Assembly (NCBI GenBank): GCA_965215775.1
Contig: CBDCEG010000028.1
Location: 1-62,459, forward strand
Length of the DNA: 62,459 bases
DNA from: CBDCEG01 sp965215775
GTDB lineage: Bacteria; Pseudomonadota; Gammaproteobacteria; Cardiobacteriales; Ostreibacteriaceae
Direction: 5' to 3'
Shown here: positions 9,248 to 17,256 of the stretch, piece after piece
Numbering within the stretch: position 1 is the stretch's first letter
Layout of the letters: each line of letters opens with the position of its first letter
Translations under genes and position numbers: made by a program
The notes under the pieces: generated by a model
Database searches by the model: none
Seen by the model: the letters and a program-made list of their open reading frames with translations, nothing else
Told to the model about the DNA's origin: nothing

Positions 9248-9892
9248 TTACTTAAGCTTATCCAAACATACAAAAATATCCTCAGCATCTTTACAAGTTT
9301 CTAAATGTTTATAAGAATATTTACTTAAATAATCAGGAAAAAACATATCCTCTTCAACTGGCTTAGAATAAGACGAGAATGAATATATTTGTTCTTGGAT
9401 TTTAAATAGCTTAGGATACTCCTCAAAATTCTCAAAAGCTTTTTTTTCTATCTCATAAATCGTATGACCAAGTTCTTTGTCTAACACACCTTGGTTCTTT
9501 TTCTTATAGAATTCAATATCTAAATCATTTATTTTTTTCCGTTCTATTTTAGCCTCCTCTATTAATAACTTTTTATAGATTAGAGGCTTTATATTTTTAA
9601 TTGCAAATTTAAGATACTTTTCATTTTTATAGAATCCATCACGGTTCATATTCTTTTCTAAGAACTCTTTATATATATTGGAAATGGTCTCAACTTTATT
9701 CTCAAAACAAGTATTTCCTCTGGGTTTTGTTTTATTAAAATCATCATAAGAACAAGTAACATAAGGGTATTTATCTTGCCAAGCGTTATAAGCTTCTTTA
9801 TCTTCGCCACAAGATGCTAGCAAAGTTAAACTTACTAAGCCAAACCCTGCTAATTTAATTAATTTTTTTGTGTTTTTTTGTATATTTTTCAT
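9248..9892 (-). CDS. Array lipoprotein A
   Basis: Predicted outer-surface or periplasmic lipoprotein of unknown family. A positively charged start, a hydrophobic stretch and the lipobox LLASC are followed by a block also found in copies B and C (GEDKEAYNAWQDKYPYV, then a CSYDDF..KTKPRGNTCFE segment). Its middle and C-terminal parts differ from B and C, being charged and helical, ending CKDAEDIFVCLDKLK. The second in-frame ATG is taken as start: in copy C the upstream ATG runs into a stop after one codon, and GGAG lies correctly before the second ATG. N-terminal DNA is closest to copy C, so this is a mosaic gene. Confidence 0.82.
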   Translation of the reverse strand: MKNIQKNTKKLIKLAGFGLVSLTLLASCGEDKEAYNAWQDKYPYVTCSYDDFNKTKPRGNTCFENKVETISNIYKEFLEKNMNRDGFYKNEKYLKFAIKNIKPLIYKKLLIEEAKIERKKINDLDIEFYKKKNQGVLDKELGHTIYEIEKKAFENFEEYPKLFKIQEQIYSFSSYSKPVEEDMFFPDYLSKYSYKHLETCKDAEDIFVCLDKLK

Positions 9893-10025
9893 TTTTTTCT
9901 CCATTTTATAAATTATTTGAATTATTTATACTATTTATTTTTAATCCCTCAAAAGTTTATTCAAACTACAATATTAAAAATTTTTGCTATCTTCTATTCC
10001 TGCCATATTCTATTATTTTTTTGTT
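9893..10025 (-). repeat. Array spacer 1, with dapD relic (9942-9966)
   Basis: This spacer and the one at 10749-10881 are nearly identical over 133 bp (two differences seen). Each contains the 25-bp dapD tail relic and the leader that lies upstream of copy C in front of the true dapD end. It is the repeat unit boundary of the tandem duplication. Confidence 0.9.
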
Positions 10026-10748
10026 TTAATATTGTTTTAAATATTGTTCACAACCAAGCTTAGCCATTGTATTATCTCCTGCTTTTTTAAAACAAGCTTT
10101 AAATTTAGCTTGGACTTTATCATTAGCACATTTAGCAAGGTCTTTAGAATCTTTACAGGCAAATAAGTTTTCATCCTCTAGTAAAACTGCTGGGTATATT
10201 ATATTATTTTTTTTAGAATTATAAATATACTTATTACGCCATTCTTTTAAGACTTTAGATAGTTTAGGTGCTTGTTTAGGGTCATATGTTTGTTTAGTTA
10301 AAGCTCTAAGCTCTTTTCTTTCTGCATCACTAATATTCTCCCAATCTTTAGCTGTTAATATATCCCAAAGATCTTTCAACTTTTTACGAACAGCTGGTAA
10401 TTCATTTATTTTACTTGCTTTTAAATAAAGCTCTCTTACTTTAGGAGTTATATATTTTATATATGCAGATTTATTTTGATAAAAATTTACATTTCCTTGT
10501 ATCATATCTATCTGTTCTGCAATAAAAAACTCTGTTTGTCTATCAGCTTCTTTTTCAAAACAAGTATTTCCTCTAGGCTTTGTTTTAGTAAAATCATCAT
10601 AAGAACAAGGAACATAAGGGTATTTATCTTGCCAAGCATTATAAGCTTCTTTATCTTCGCCACAAGATGCTAATAAAGTTAAACTCACTAAGCTAAATCC
10701 TGCTAATTTAATTAATCTTTCTTTGTATGTTTTTTGTATGTTTTTCAT
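10026..10748 (-). CDS. Array lipoprotein B
   Basis: A 240-residue lipoprotein, same signal peptide and lipobox (LLASC) as A and C. The N-terminal block carries CSYDDFTKTKPRGNTCFEKEADRQ. A helical middle includes KINELPAVRKKLKDLWD, and the cysteine-rich C-terminus (FACKDSKDLAKCANDK, FKACFKKAGDNTMAKLGCEQYLKQY) is almost the same as in C. The even cysteine pattern suggests disulfides. No known domain recognised. Start chosen at the second ATG as for A. Confidence 0.82.
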   Translation of the reverse strand: MKNIQKTYKERLIKLAGFSLVSLTLLASCGEDKEAYNAWQDKYPYVPCSYDDFTKTKPRGNTCFEKEADRQTEFFIAEQIDMIQGNVNFYQNKSAYIKYITPKVRELYLKASKINELPAVRKKLKDLWDILTAKDWENISDAERKELRALTKQTYDPKQAPKLSKVLKEWRNKYIYNSKKNNIIYPAVLLEDENLFACKDSKDLAKCANDKVQAKFKACFKKAGDNTMAKLGCEQYLKQY

Positions 10749-10881
10749 TTTTTTCTCCATTTTATAAATTATTTGAATTATTTATACTATTTATTTTTAA
10801 TCCCTCAAAAGTTCATTCAAACTACAATATTAAAAATTTTTGCTATCTTCTATTCCTGCTATATTCTATTATTTTTTTGTT
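10749..10881 (-). repeat. Array spacer 2, with dapD relic (10798-10822)
   Basis: Second nearly identical copy of the 133-bp spacer. The relic here equals the true dapD tail exactly over 25 bp, and is followed by ACTACAATATT rather than by the remainder of dapD. Confidence 0.9.
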
Positions 10882-11256
10882 TTAATATTGTTTTAAATAT
10901 TGTTCACAACCAAGCTTAGCCATTGTATTATCTCCTGCTTTTTTAAAACAAGCTTTAAATTCAGCTTGGACTTTATCATTAGCACATTTAGCAAGGTCTT
11001 TAGAATCTTTACAGGCAAATAAGTTTTTATCATTAGCTATAAATGCTGGGTAATGCATATCATCTCTCTTAAAAAAATATACAAAATTATTTTTATATTC
11101 ATTTAAAATTTTAGCTAGCTTAGGAGCTTGTTTATAATCAAGCCTCTGCTTATTTAAAGATTTAATCTCTTTTATTTCAGCACTACTAAGACTTGAAATT
11201 CCTTCAGTATCAAATTTATTCATAAGATCTTTTAACCTTTTACGAACAGCTGGTAA

Positions 11257-12325
11257 CCTGGTTTCTAAACCGAAGTGCAACTAAATTTTATTTTCTGGTT
11301 TTAATTTGGAACTAGTTATTTTTATTTTTATTAACTAAGATAATAACATTATGAAAAAATACACACAATTAACCAGAACTGATATGACAAAAATTGAAAC
11401 ATTGCTTGAGGAGAATTATAATCCTTGTGAAATAGCGATAAAACTAGGCAAAAATAAGACTACAATATACCGCTGCATAAAAAATAATAAAAACGCAGAA
11501 ACCTTTGTTGGTGAAGAGGCATGGGAGAAAGTTTCCAAGAGGAAATCTATTGCAAATAAGCATGTTAGGATATTACCTGATAGTATTTTAGAGAAATATA
11601 TTTTGATAAAAATAGAGCAACATTGGTCGCCAGAACAAATTTCTGGAAAGTGGCGAGAGGAGGCGCAAGAATCGATTTGCCACGAGACTATTTATCAATT
11701 TGTTTATAAGTATCACCCAAAATTAGTTAAGATGTATTTCAGAAGAAAAGGTAAGAAATATCAACATAATAGAAAGGAAAAATATCAAATAAAAGATCGT
11801 AGAATGATTGATGAAAGACCGCAAAATATTGAGCTTAGAAAAGAAGTTGGACACTGGGAAGGAGACACAATTGTCGGTAAAAATCACCAAGGCGCGATAG
11901 TTACAAATGTTGAAAGAAAAAGTGGTAAATTAATTGCTTCCAAAGTGAAAAAATCAACTGCAAAAGCTATTTTAGAAGCTACAGTTAAAGATTTCAAAGA
12001 CTTACCAAATGAGTTACGAATAAGCATGACATACGATAATGGCAAAGAGTTTTCTTTACACCAAGAGATTGAAAAACAAGTGAAAATGAATGTTTATTTT
12101 GCACACGCTTACTCACCTTGGGAAAGAGGAACTAATGAAAATACCAACGGTTTGCTCCGAGAATTTATTCCCAAAGGCACTGATTTTAATAATGTTTCTG
12201 ATGAAGAACTTGCTTATTTTGTGGAACTTATTAATAATAGACCACGAAAACGACTAGGATTTAAAACCCCAAATGAAGTCTTTCAAGCTGAACTTGAAAA
12301 GTTGCACTTGTAGGTAGAATCTAGC
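11257..12325 (+). mobile_element. IS30-family element, copy 1
   Basis: 1,069 bp from CCTGGTTTCTAAACC to TAGAATCTAGC. The ends are an imperfect inverted repeat of about 26 bp (18 matches) that share AAGTGCAACT. A 3-bp target duplication TAA lies at 11254-11256 and 12326-12328. Inserted antisense into lipoprotein gene C. Confidence 0.95.
11351..12313 (+). CDS. IS30-family transposase, copy 1
   Basis: 320-residue DDE transposase. An N-terminal helix-turn-helix (CEIAIKLGKNKTTIYRCIK, near residues 27-45) recognises the ends. The catalytic core shows GHWEGDTIVG, MTYDNGKEF and ERGTNENTNGLLRE, which supply the D, D and E residues, and the family signature RPRKRLGFKTPNEVF closes the core. Intact frame. 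Differs from copy 2 by one residue (E/D near position 20); the two form one sublineage (YQHNRKEK, EELAYF). Confidence 0.97.
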   Translation: MKKYTQLTRTDMTKIETLLEENYNPCEIAIKLGKNKTTIYRCIKNNKNAETFVGEEAWEKVSKRKSIANKHVRILPDSILEKYILIKIEQHWSPEQISGKWREEAQESICHETIYQFVYKYHPKLVKMYFRRKGKKYQHNRKEKYQIKDRRMIDERPQNIELRKEVGHWEGDTIVGKNHQGAIVTNVERKSGKLIASKVKKSTAKAILEATVKDFKDLPNELRISMTYDNGKEFSLHQEIEKQVKMNVYFAHAYSPWERGTNENTNGLLREFIPKGTDFNNVSDEELAYFVELINNRPRKRLGFKTPNEVFQAELEKLHL

Positions 12326-12727
12326 TAATTCATTTATTTTACTTGCTTTTAAATAAAACTCTCTTATTTTAGGAGTTGCATATTTCTTATATGCAGATAT
12401 ATTTTGATAGTAATTCTTTTTACTTTTTTGCATCAACTCTATGTTAGAAGTAATAGAAAGCTTTGTTTGTCTATCAGCTTCTTTCTCAAAACAAGTATTT
12501 CCTCTGGGTTTTGTTTTATTAAAATCATCATAAGAACAAGTAACATAAGGGTATTTATCTTGCCAAGCGTTATAAGCTTCTTTATCTTCACCACAAGATG
12601 CTAATAAAGTTAAACTTACTAAGCCAAACCCTGCTAATTTAATTAATCTTTTTGTGTATGTTTTTTGTATGTTTTTCATTTTTTATTCCATTTTATAAAT
12701 TATTTGAATTATTTATACTATTTATTT

Positions 12728-13555
12728 TTAATCCCTCAAAAGTTCATTCAAACCAGTTTTAGATCTAGTTCTTTCATCAACTTGTTTGATAATAACAGCA
12801 CAGTAAAGGCTATGGCTTCCGTCTTTAGATGGTAAGCTTCCAGGGACAACCACTGCTCCAGCTGGAACTCTTCCATAACTAATTTCGCCAGTCATTCGGT
12901 TAAATATTTTTGTAGATTGACCGATATAAACGCCCATAGAAATAACGGCTCCTTTTTCTACAATAACGCCTTCAACAATTTCAGACCTTGCTCCGATGAA
13001 ACAGTTATCTTCAATAATTGTAGGAGATGCTTGTAATGGTTCCAAAACGCCACCAATTCCAACACCACCAGACAAATGCACACCTTTACCTATTTGTGCG
13101 CAAGAACCAACTGTTGCCCAAGTGTCAACCATAGTTCCTTCATCAATATACGCCCCAATATTTGTATAACTTGGCATTAAAACTACATTTTTACCAATGA
13201 AAGTTCCTTTTCGTGCAGTTGCAGGAGGAACAACTCTAACGCCTGCTTGTTTGAAATCATCATTTGAATAATTTGCATATTTTGTTTGAACTTTGTCATA
13301 ATAATTTGTAAAACCATCTTTTATAACAACATTATCATTCAATCTAAAAGATAATAAAACTGCTTTCTTAATCCATTCATTAACAATCCAACCATTTTCT
13401 GATGGTTGAGCAACTCTTATTTCTCCAGTTTCTAAAAGTTGGACAACGCTATCAACAGCTGTAACTATCTCTGTATCTTTTGGCGTTATATTTTCTCTAT
13501 TTTCAAAAGCTTGGTTTATTATATTTTCTAAATTTTTTAAGTTTTCTAAGTTCAT
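12728..13555 (-). CDS. dapD: Tetrahydrodipicolinate N-succinyltransferase DapD
   Basis: Lysine/diaminopimelate pathway: succinylates tetrahydrodipicolinate. 275 residues (E. coli 274) with left-handed beta-helix hexapeptide repeats in the second half (for example IGAYIDEGTMVDTWATVG) and the DGFTNYYDKV region before them. It is followed on the same strand by the lipoprotein array; its last eight codons are what was copied into the array spacers. Confidence 0.96.
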   Translation of the reverse strand: MNLENLKNLENIINQAFENRENITPKDTEIVTAVDSVVQLLETGEIRVAQPSENGWIVNEWIKKAVLLSFRLNDNVVIKDGFTNYYDKVQTKYANYSNDDFKQAGVRVVPPATARKGTFIGKNVVLMPSYTNIGAYIDEGTMVDTWATVGSCAQIGKGVHLSGGVGIGGVLEPLQASPTIIEDNCFIGARSEIVEGVIVEKGAVISMGVYIGQSTKIFNRMTGEISYGRVPAGAVVVPGSLPSKDGSHSLYCAVIIKQVDERTRSKTGLNELLRD

Positions 13556-13621
13556 ATTTTTACTCTCTGTAATTAAAAGTTAATGTTAAATTATTTAAAT
13601 TGTTTTTGTGAATTTGAGTTA

Positions 13622-14395
13622 TTAAAGCCTAACTTCAATCCCACTTTTTTGCATATATTGTTTTGCTTGCTTAATACTATATTCGCCGAAGTGAAATATA
13701 CTAGCAGCAAGAACTGCATCAGCCAATCCTTTGGTAACACCTTCAACTAAATGCTCCAAGTTACCAACACCACCAGAAGCTATTATTGGAATATCAACAA
13801 GTTTGGCGATTTTGCTCATTAGCTGATTATCAAATCCATTTTTAGTTCCATCTCTATCCATTGAAGTAACTAATAGTTCACCAGCCCCATAATCAGCCAT
13901 TTTCACAGCCCATTCTATTGCGTCTAAACCAGTTTCTTTGCGTCCACCGTGAGTAAATATTTCCCACTTTGGATTCTCACTATCTGAATTTACTCTTTTT
14001 GCATCAATTGCTACAACAATGCATTGATTTCCAAAGAATTCAGAAGCTTCTTTTATAAAGTCTGGATTAAAAACTGCAGTTGTATTTATTGCAACTTTAT
14101 CCGCTCCAGCATTTAATAAATTACGAATATCTTCAATTTTCCTAACTCCACCTCCAACAGTTAGAGGGATAAACACCTCACTTGCAACTTTTTGCACTAC
14201 ATCAATTATTGTCCCACGGTTTTCAACGCTTGCCGTAATATCTAAAAAGCAAAGCTCATCAGCACCCTCTTCATTATACTTTTTGGCAGCTTCCACAGGG
14301 TCGCCAGCATCAATGATATCAACAAAGTTAGTGCCTTTCACAACTCTGCCATTATCAATATCTAAACAAGGCATTATTCTTTTTGCTAGTCCCAT
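13622..14395 (-). CDS. hisF: Imidazole glycerol phosphate synthase cyclase subunit HisF
   Basis: TIM-barrel subunit that closes the imidazole ring in histidine synthesis, together with HisH. The N-terminus LAKRIMPCLDIDNGRVVKG holds the catalytic aspartate (D11 type), with a second in VTSMDRDGTKNGFD, and phosphate-binding glycines in VGGGVR and ASGGVG. 257 residues as usual. No other his genes adjoin it; it is 66 bp before dapD. Confidence 0.97.
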   Translation of the reverse strand: MGLAKRIMPCLDIDNGRVVKGTNFVDIIDAGDPVEAAKKYNEEGADELCFLDITASVENRGTIIDVVQKVASEVFIPLTVGGGVRKIEDIRNLLNAGADKVAINTTAVFNPDFIKEASEFFGNQCIVVAIDAKRVNSDSENPKWEIFTHGGRKETGLDAIEWAVKMADYGAGELLVTSMDRDGTKNGFDNQLMSKIAKLVDIPIIASGGVGNLEHLVEGVTKGLADAVLAASIFHFGEYSIKQAKQYMQKSGIEVRL

Positions 14396-14534
14396 TTTTA
14401 TTTATAATTTGTAGTTTTAATTACCCTATTATCTATTTAGAAAGTGATTATTACAATAATATTTTTACTTTTATATTCAATGATATAGACTATGGTTAGA
14501 TTTTGAGCAATTATTAACTTTAAGATTAGACTTT

Positions 14535-16571
14535 ATGAACCTAAAAAACAGCTTACATTTTTGTATATTTTTATGTATTTCCTCCATACTTGGAGTTTTG
14601 CATGCTAATGATAACCCTACTAAAACTGTGGAAGGTAATTCGCTGTCAAAAACAAATGCATATGTAGATCAAGTTATTGATGCTTCAACCATAAAGGAAT
14701 CTAAAGAGTTTGACTATTTAGGAAAAGATGAAAGTGATGATGGAAACTATCGCTTTTATAGTTTAGAAACAGGATTTAATTACGAAAAAAATACCAGCCA
14801 AGATTTAAAAAATGAAACAAAAGAAGCTGGTTTTTCCTTTAACTATTACACGCAAACAAAGAGTTATGGAGATTTTAGGATAGGTGTAGAAGGTTCTGTT
14901 GTTAGAGAAAGTACTTATGAAAATAACAATAAAGAAAGAACATATAAAGGTGGTTATTTTTATCTAGCAAGTGAAAACTACACTCTTGGAAATGGCTGGC
15001 TTCTAAATAGTTATATTGGAAATCAATCATTTAGAGGAGTTGATAATTCTTTTGGCTATAAACACAGTCTTAATAATCCACAAATAAAAGGAGCATCATT
15101 AAAAGTCCATAAAGCAGGAACAAAAGATTTTGTATCAATTTTTGCAGGTAAAAAAACAAGAAGTTCTAGTGGAATAAGATTTTCACATAGCAAAGATACA
15201 ACCGAAGATAAAATTTATAGGATTGGTTTTTATAAACAATTATCTTCAAAATTTGGAGTTTCAGGACAATATTTATATTCAGATTATGATGAGGGTTATT
15301 CTCTTGCAGCAATGAAAGACGAGAAAGTCCAATCACTAACCTCTACAATTTCTTATAATAATGATGATAAAGATGGTATTAGTTTACAAGCAATTACTGA
15401 TTTCAAAAATGGAACAGGCTTCTATTTGGATATTGAACATAATCGCCAACACAAATATAATTATGGGATATATTATCTTCCACAAGATTTAAGATGGGAC
15501 GGAACTTCAATTGGTGGAAAAGAAGGTGCTTATTTTAATACAGCCTTTAAATTTGCCGAATCCACTGCTAACCTAAGATTAAATTATGATAACTATAATA
15601 CTAAAGATAAGAAAAACCCACAATCTGGACACAAAACATATTCATTATATACCAGTATAAACAAACGGTTATCCAACAGGCAAAATGTTTATGCTAGTTA
15701 TTCAGTTAGAAAAGATGACTATAATAATGATGATTTAGATAAATCATCACATAGTTTAAATACAAGTTATTTTTATAATAAAAACAATAACTCACACGGT
15801 ATCACTTACTCTTACAACAAAACAATATCCCAAGAAAGTAATTACAGCAATGAGCTAAATTACAATTATGGTATTTCTAATACTGCAACAGGTGATTGGG
15901 ACTTTAATTTAGGAGTTTTTGTGCAAAAAAATAAAAATAATACAGTTACTAGACCAGAAGTTGGAATTGGCTGGTCAAAACAAGTTACTGATAACCTTTC
16001 ACTATCTGCAAATGCTAGCTACCAAAAAACCTATAGTAAATTTGATGAAAGAAAAAATAATACTTCAGATGGTTTAAGTGGTTCAATTTCTGCCGACTTG
16101 TCTTTGAGTAAAAATTGGCAAACTGGAATAAGTGCAAATTTTAATAAAGCACAGTATGACACAGAGAAAACCTATCAAACAGACTATAACAGCACGAATG
16201 TTTATGCATATTTGAGATATAGTAACTCAGCTGGCAGAACAAATCGCTCAGAAAGTATGCGAAATGGCTATGGCGAAGGTGAAATATCTGGAAGAATATT
16301 CTTTGATGAAAATGGTGATGGAGTTAAACAAACCAACGAACCTGTAGCAAGAGGAATTAAAGTCACAATAAATGACTTTAACTCAGAAATAACTGATAAT
16401 AATGGACGCTATTCATTCTCTGGAGTTAGCCCTGGCGAACATTATCTGATAATTGATATTAGCTCAGTTCCACTGCCTTGGGGCTTAGTTGACGAACGAC
16501 CTAAGAAAATAAAAATCAGCACCAGAAGTCTAAACAAACAAAAAGATTTAGGACTTATTAAGATTAATTAG
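14535..16571 (+). CDS. Predicted outer-membrane beta-barrel protein with C-terminal SdrD-B-like domain
   Basis: A signal peptide (about 1-24, ending VLHA) precedes some 540 residues rich in Tyr, Asn, Ser, Lys and short alternating strands (for example SLYTSINKRLSNRQNVYASYSV), typical of a large outer-membrane barrel. After a GYGEGE linker, residues of about 588-678 form an Ig-like SdrD-B/Cna-B type domain: ISGRIFFDENGDGVKQTNEP, then an ITDNNGRYSFSGVSPGEHY segment, with an Asp/Asn-rich calcium-binding-like loop. It stands alone between divergent hisF and convergent lrp. Such a domain at the end of a barrel suggests adhesion or a periplasmic plug. I do not recognise the family. Confidence 0.75.
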   Translation: MNLKNSLHFCIFLCISSILGVLHANDNPTKTVEGNSLSKTNAYVDQVIDASTIKESKEFDYLGKDESDDGNYRFYSLETGFNYEKNTSQDLKNETKEAGFSFNYYTQTKSYGDFRIGVEGSVVRESTYENNNKERTYKGGYFYLASENYTLGNGWLLNSYIGNQSFRGVDNSFGYKHSLNNPQIKGASLKVHKAGTKDFVSIFAGKKTRSSSGIRFSHSKDTTEDKIYRIGFYKQLSSKFGVSGQYLYSDYDEGYSLAAMKDEKVQSLTSTISYNNDDKDGISLQAITDFKNGTGFYLDIEHNRQHKYNYGIYYLPQDLRWDGTSIGGKEGAYFNTAFKFAESTANLRLNYDNYNTKDKKNPQSGHKTYSLYTSINKRLSNRQNVYASYSVRKDDYNNDDLDKSSHSLNTSYFYNKNNNSHGITYSYNKTISQESNYSNELNYNYGISNTATGDWDFNLGVFVQKNKNNTVTRPEVGIGWSKQVTDNLSLSANASYQKTYSKFDERKNNTSDGLSGSISADLSLSKNWQTGISANFNKAQYDTEKTYQTDYNSTNVYAYLRYSNSAGRTNRSESMRNGYGEGEISGRIFFDENGDGVKQTNEPVARGIKVTINDFNSEITDNNGRYSFSGVSPGEHYLIIDISSVPLPWGLVDERPKKIKISTRSLNKQKDLGLIKIN

Positions 16572-16602
16572 TTCTTTTATGATTTATTGAACAAGTGAAT
16601 TA

Positions 16603-17082
16603 TTAAATAGGCAAACAACCATTTCTAATAACGCTCCTAAGTTCAAAGCTAGAATGGACGGTGCTAACACCTTTTAGTTTATTTAATCGTCCTAACAAAA
16701 ACTCTTCATAATGTTTCATATCACGGACAACAACACGGAGTAAATAATCTTCAACACGCCCAGTTACAACGCTTGCACTTACAACTTCTGGGAATTGTTT
16801 TATTTGTTTTTCAAATAAATCAAAGCTTTCAGATGTATGTTTTTCCATACTTATTGCGACAAAAGCAGTTAAATTTAAACCTAATTTCTCAGAATTTAAA
16901 ACTGTTATACTTTTTTCAATAATACCTTGTTGCTCAAGGGTTTTAACTCTTCGCGCACAAGGTGTTGGGGATAATCCTACCTTTTCAGCTAATTCAATAT
17001 TACTTAGTTTTGCATTCTTTTGTAGCTCAATAAGTATGTTTTTATCAATTCTATCAATGTTGCTAATTTTATATTCGCTCAT
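16603..17082 (-). CDS. Lrp/AsnC-family transcription regulator
   Basis: 159 residues: an N-terminal winged helix-turn-helix (DRIDKNILIELQKNAKLSN, then LAEKVGLSPTPCARRVKTLE) and a C-terminal RAM ligand-binding domain (FPEVVSASVVTGRVEDYLLRV). Such proteins sense amino acids and often control neighbouring biosynthesis genes. It is divergent from leuA across 174 bp of AT-rich DNA, so leucine-linked control of leuA is a reasonable inference. Close to Lrp proper in length and motif order. Confidence 0.93.
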   Translation of the reverse strand: MSEYKISNIDRIDKNILIELQKNAKLSNIELAEKVGLSPTPCARRVKTLEQQGIIEKSITVLNSEKLGLNLTAFVAISMEKHTSESFDLFEKQIKQFPEVVSASVVTGRVEDYLLRVVVRDMKHYEEFLLGRLNKLKGVSTVHSSFELRSVIRNGCLPI

Positions 17083-17256
17083 AGTTTGTATTATCTGTTT
17101 ATTTGATTGGTTTAGTTAATCTAGCTAAATTATATATCAAAGTTAGATAATAGATGCAAATTAATTTAGAAACTAGGAGTTTTTAGTGAGTTTATCCAAG
17201 CAGATTAATATATAATTTGATTTATAACTTAATAAATAAATACACAGAGGACAATT

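Larger units (their letters stand above)
10882..12679 (-). pseudogene. Array lipoprotein C, split by IS30 copy 1
   Basis: The 5' part (12326-12679) encodes the lipoprotein signal and conserved block up to KINEL; the 3' part (10882-11256) encodes PAVRKRLKDL through the cysteine-rich end. Deleting the element and one TAA target copy joins them exactly in frame to a 241-residue protein, one residue longer than B. In its present form the gene reads into the element and ends after a short foreign tail (ARFYLQVQLF...). It lies 48 bp after the dapD stop and is probably the founding copy of the array. Confidence 0.92.

Noticed and set aside
9206..10822. Evenly repeated 25-bp sequence as a possible CRISPR array
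   Set aside because: Spacing is about 735-855 bp, units lie between genes and match the dapD end; there are no short unique spacers or cas genes.
9878..10919. Two near-identical plus-strand frames starting with aromatic-rich residues
   Set aside because: They are antisense to the duplicated leader and spacer of the lipoprotein array; their similarity only reflects the duplication.
17083..17256. Possible leader-peptide attenuator before leuA
   Set aside because: No leucine-rich short ORF or terminator/antiterminator pair could be seen; control by the divergent Lrp-type regulator is simpler.
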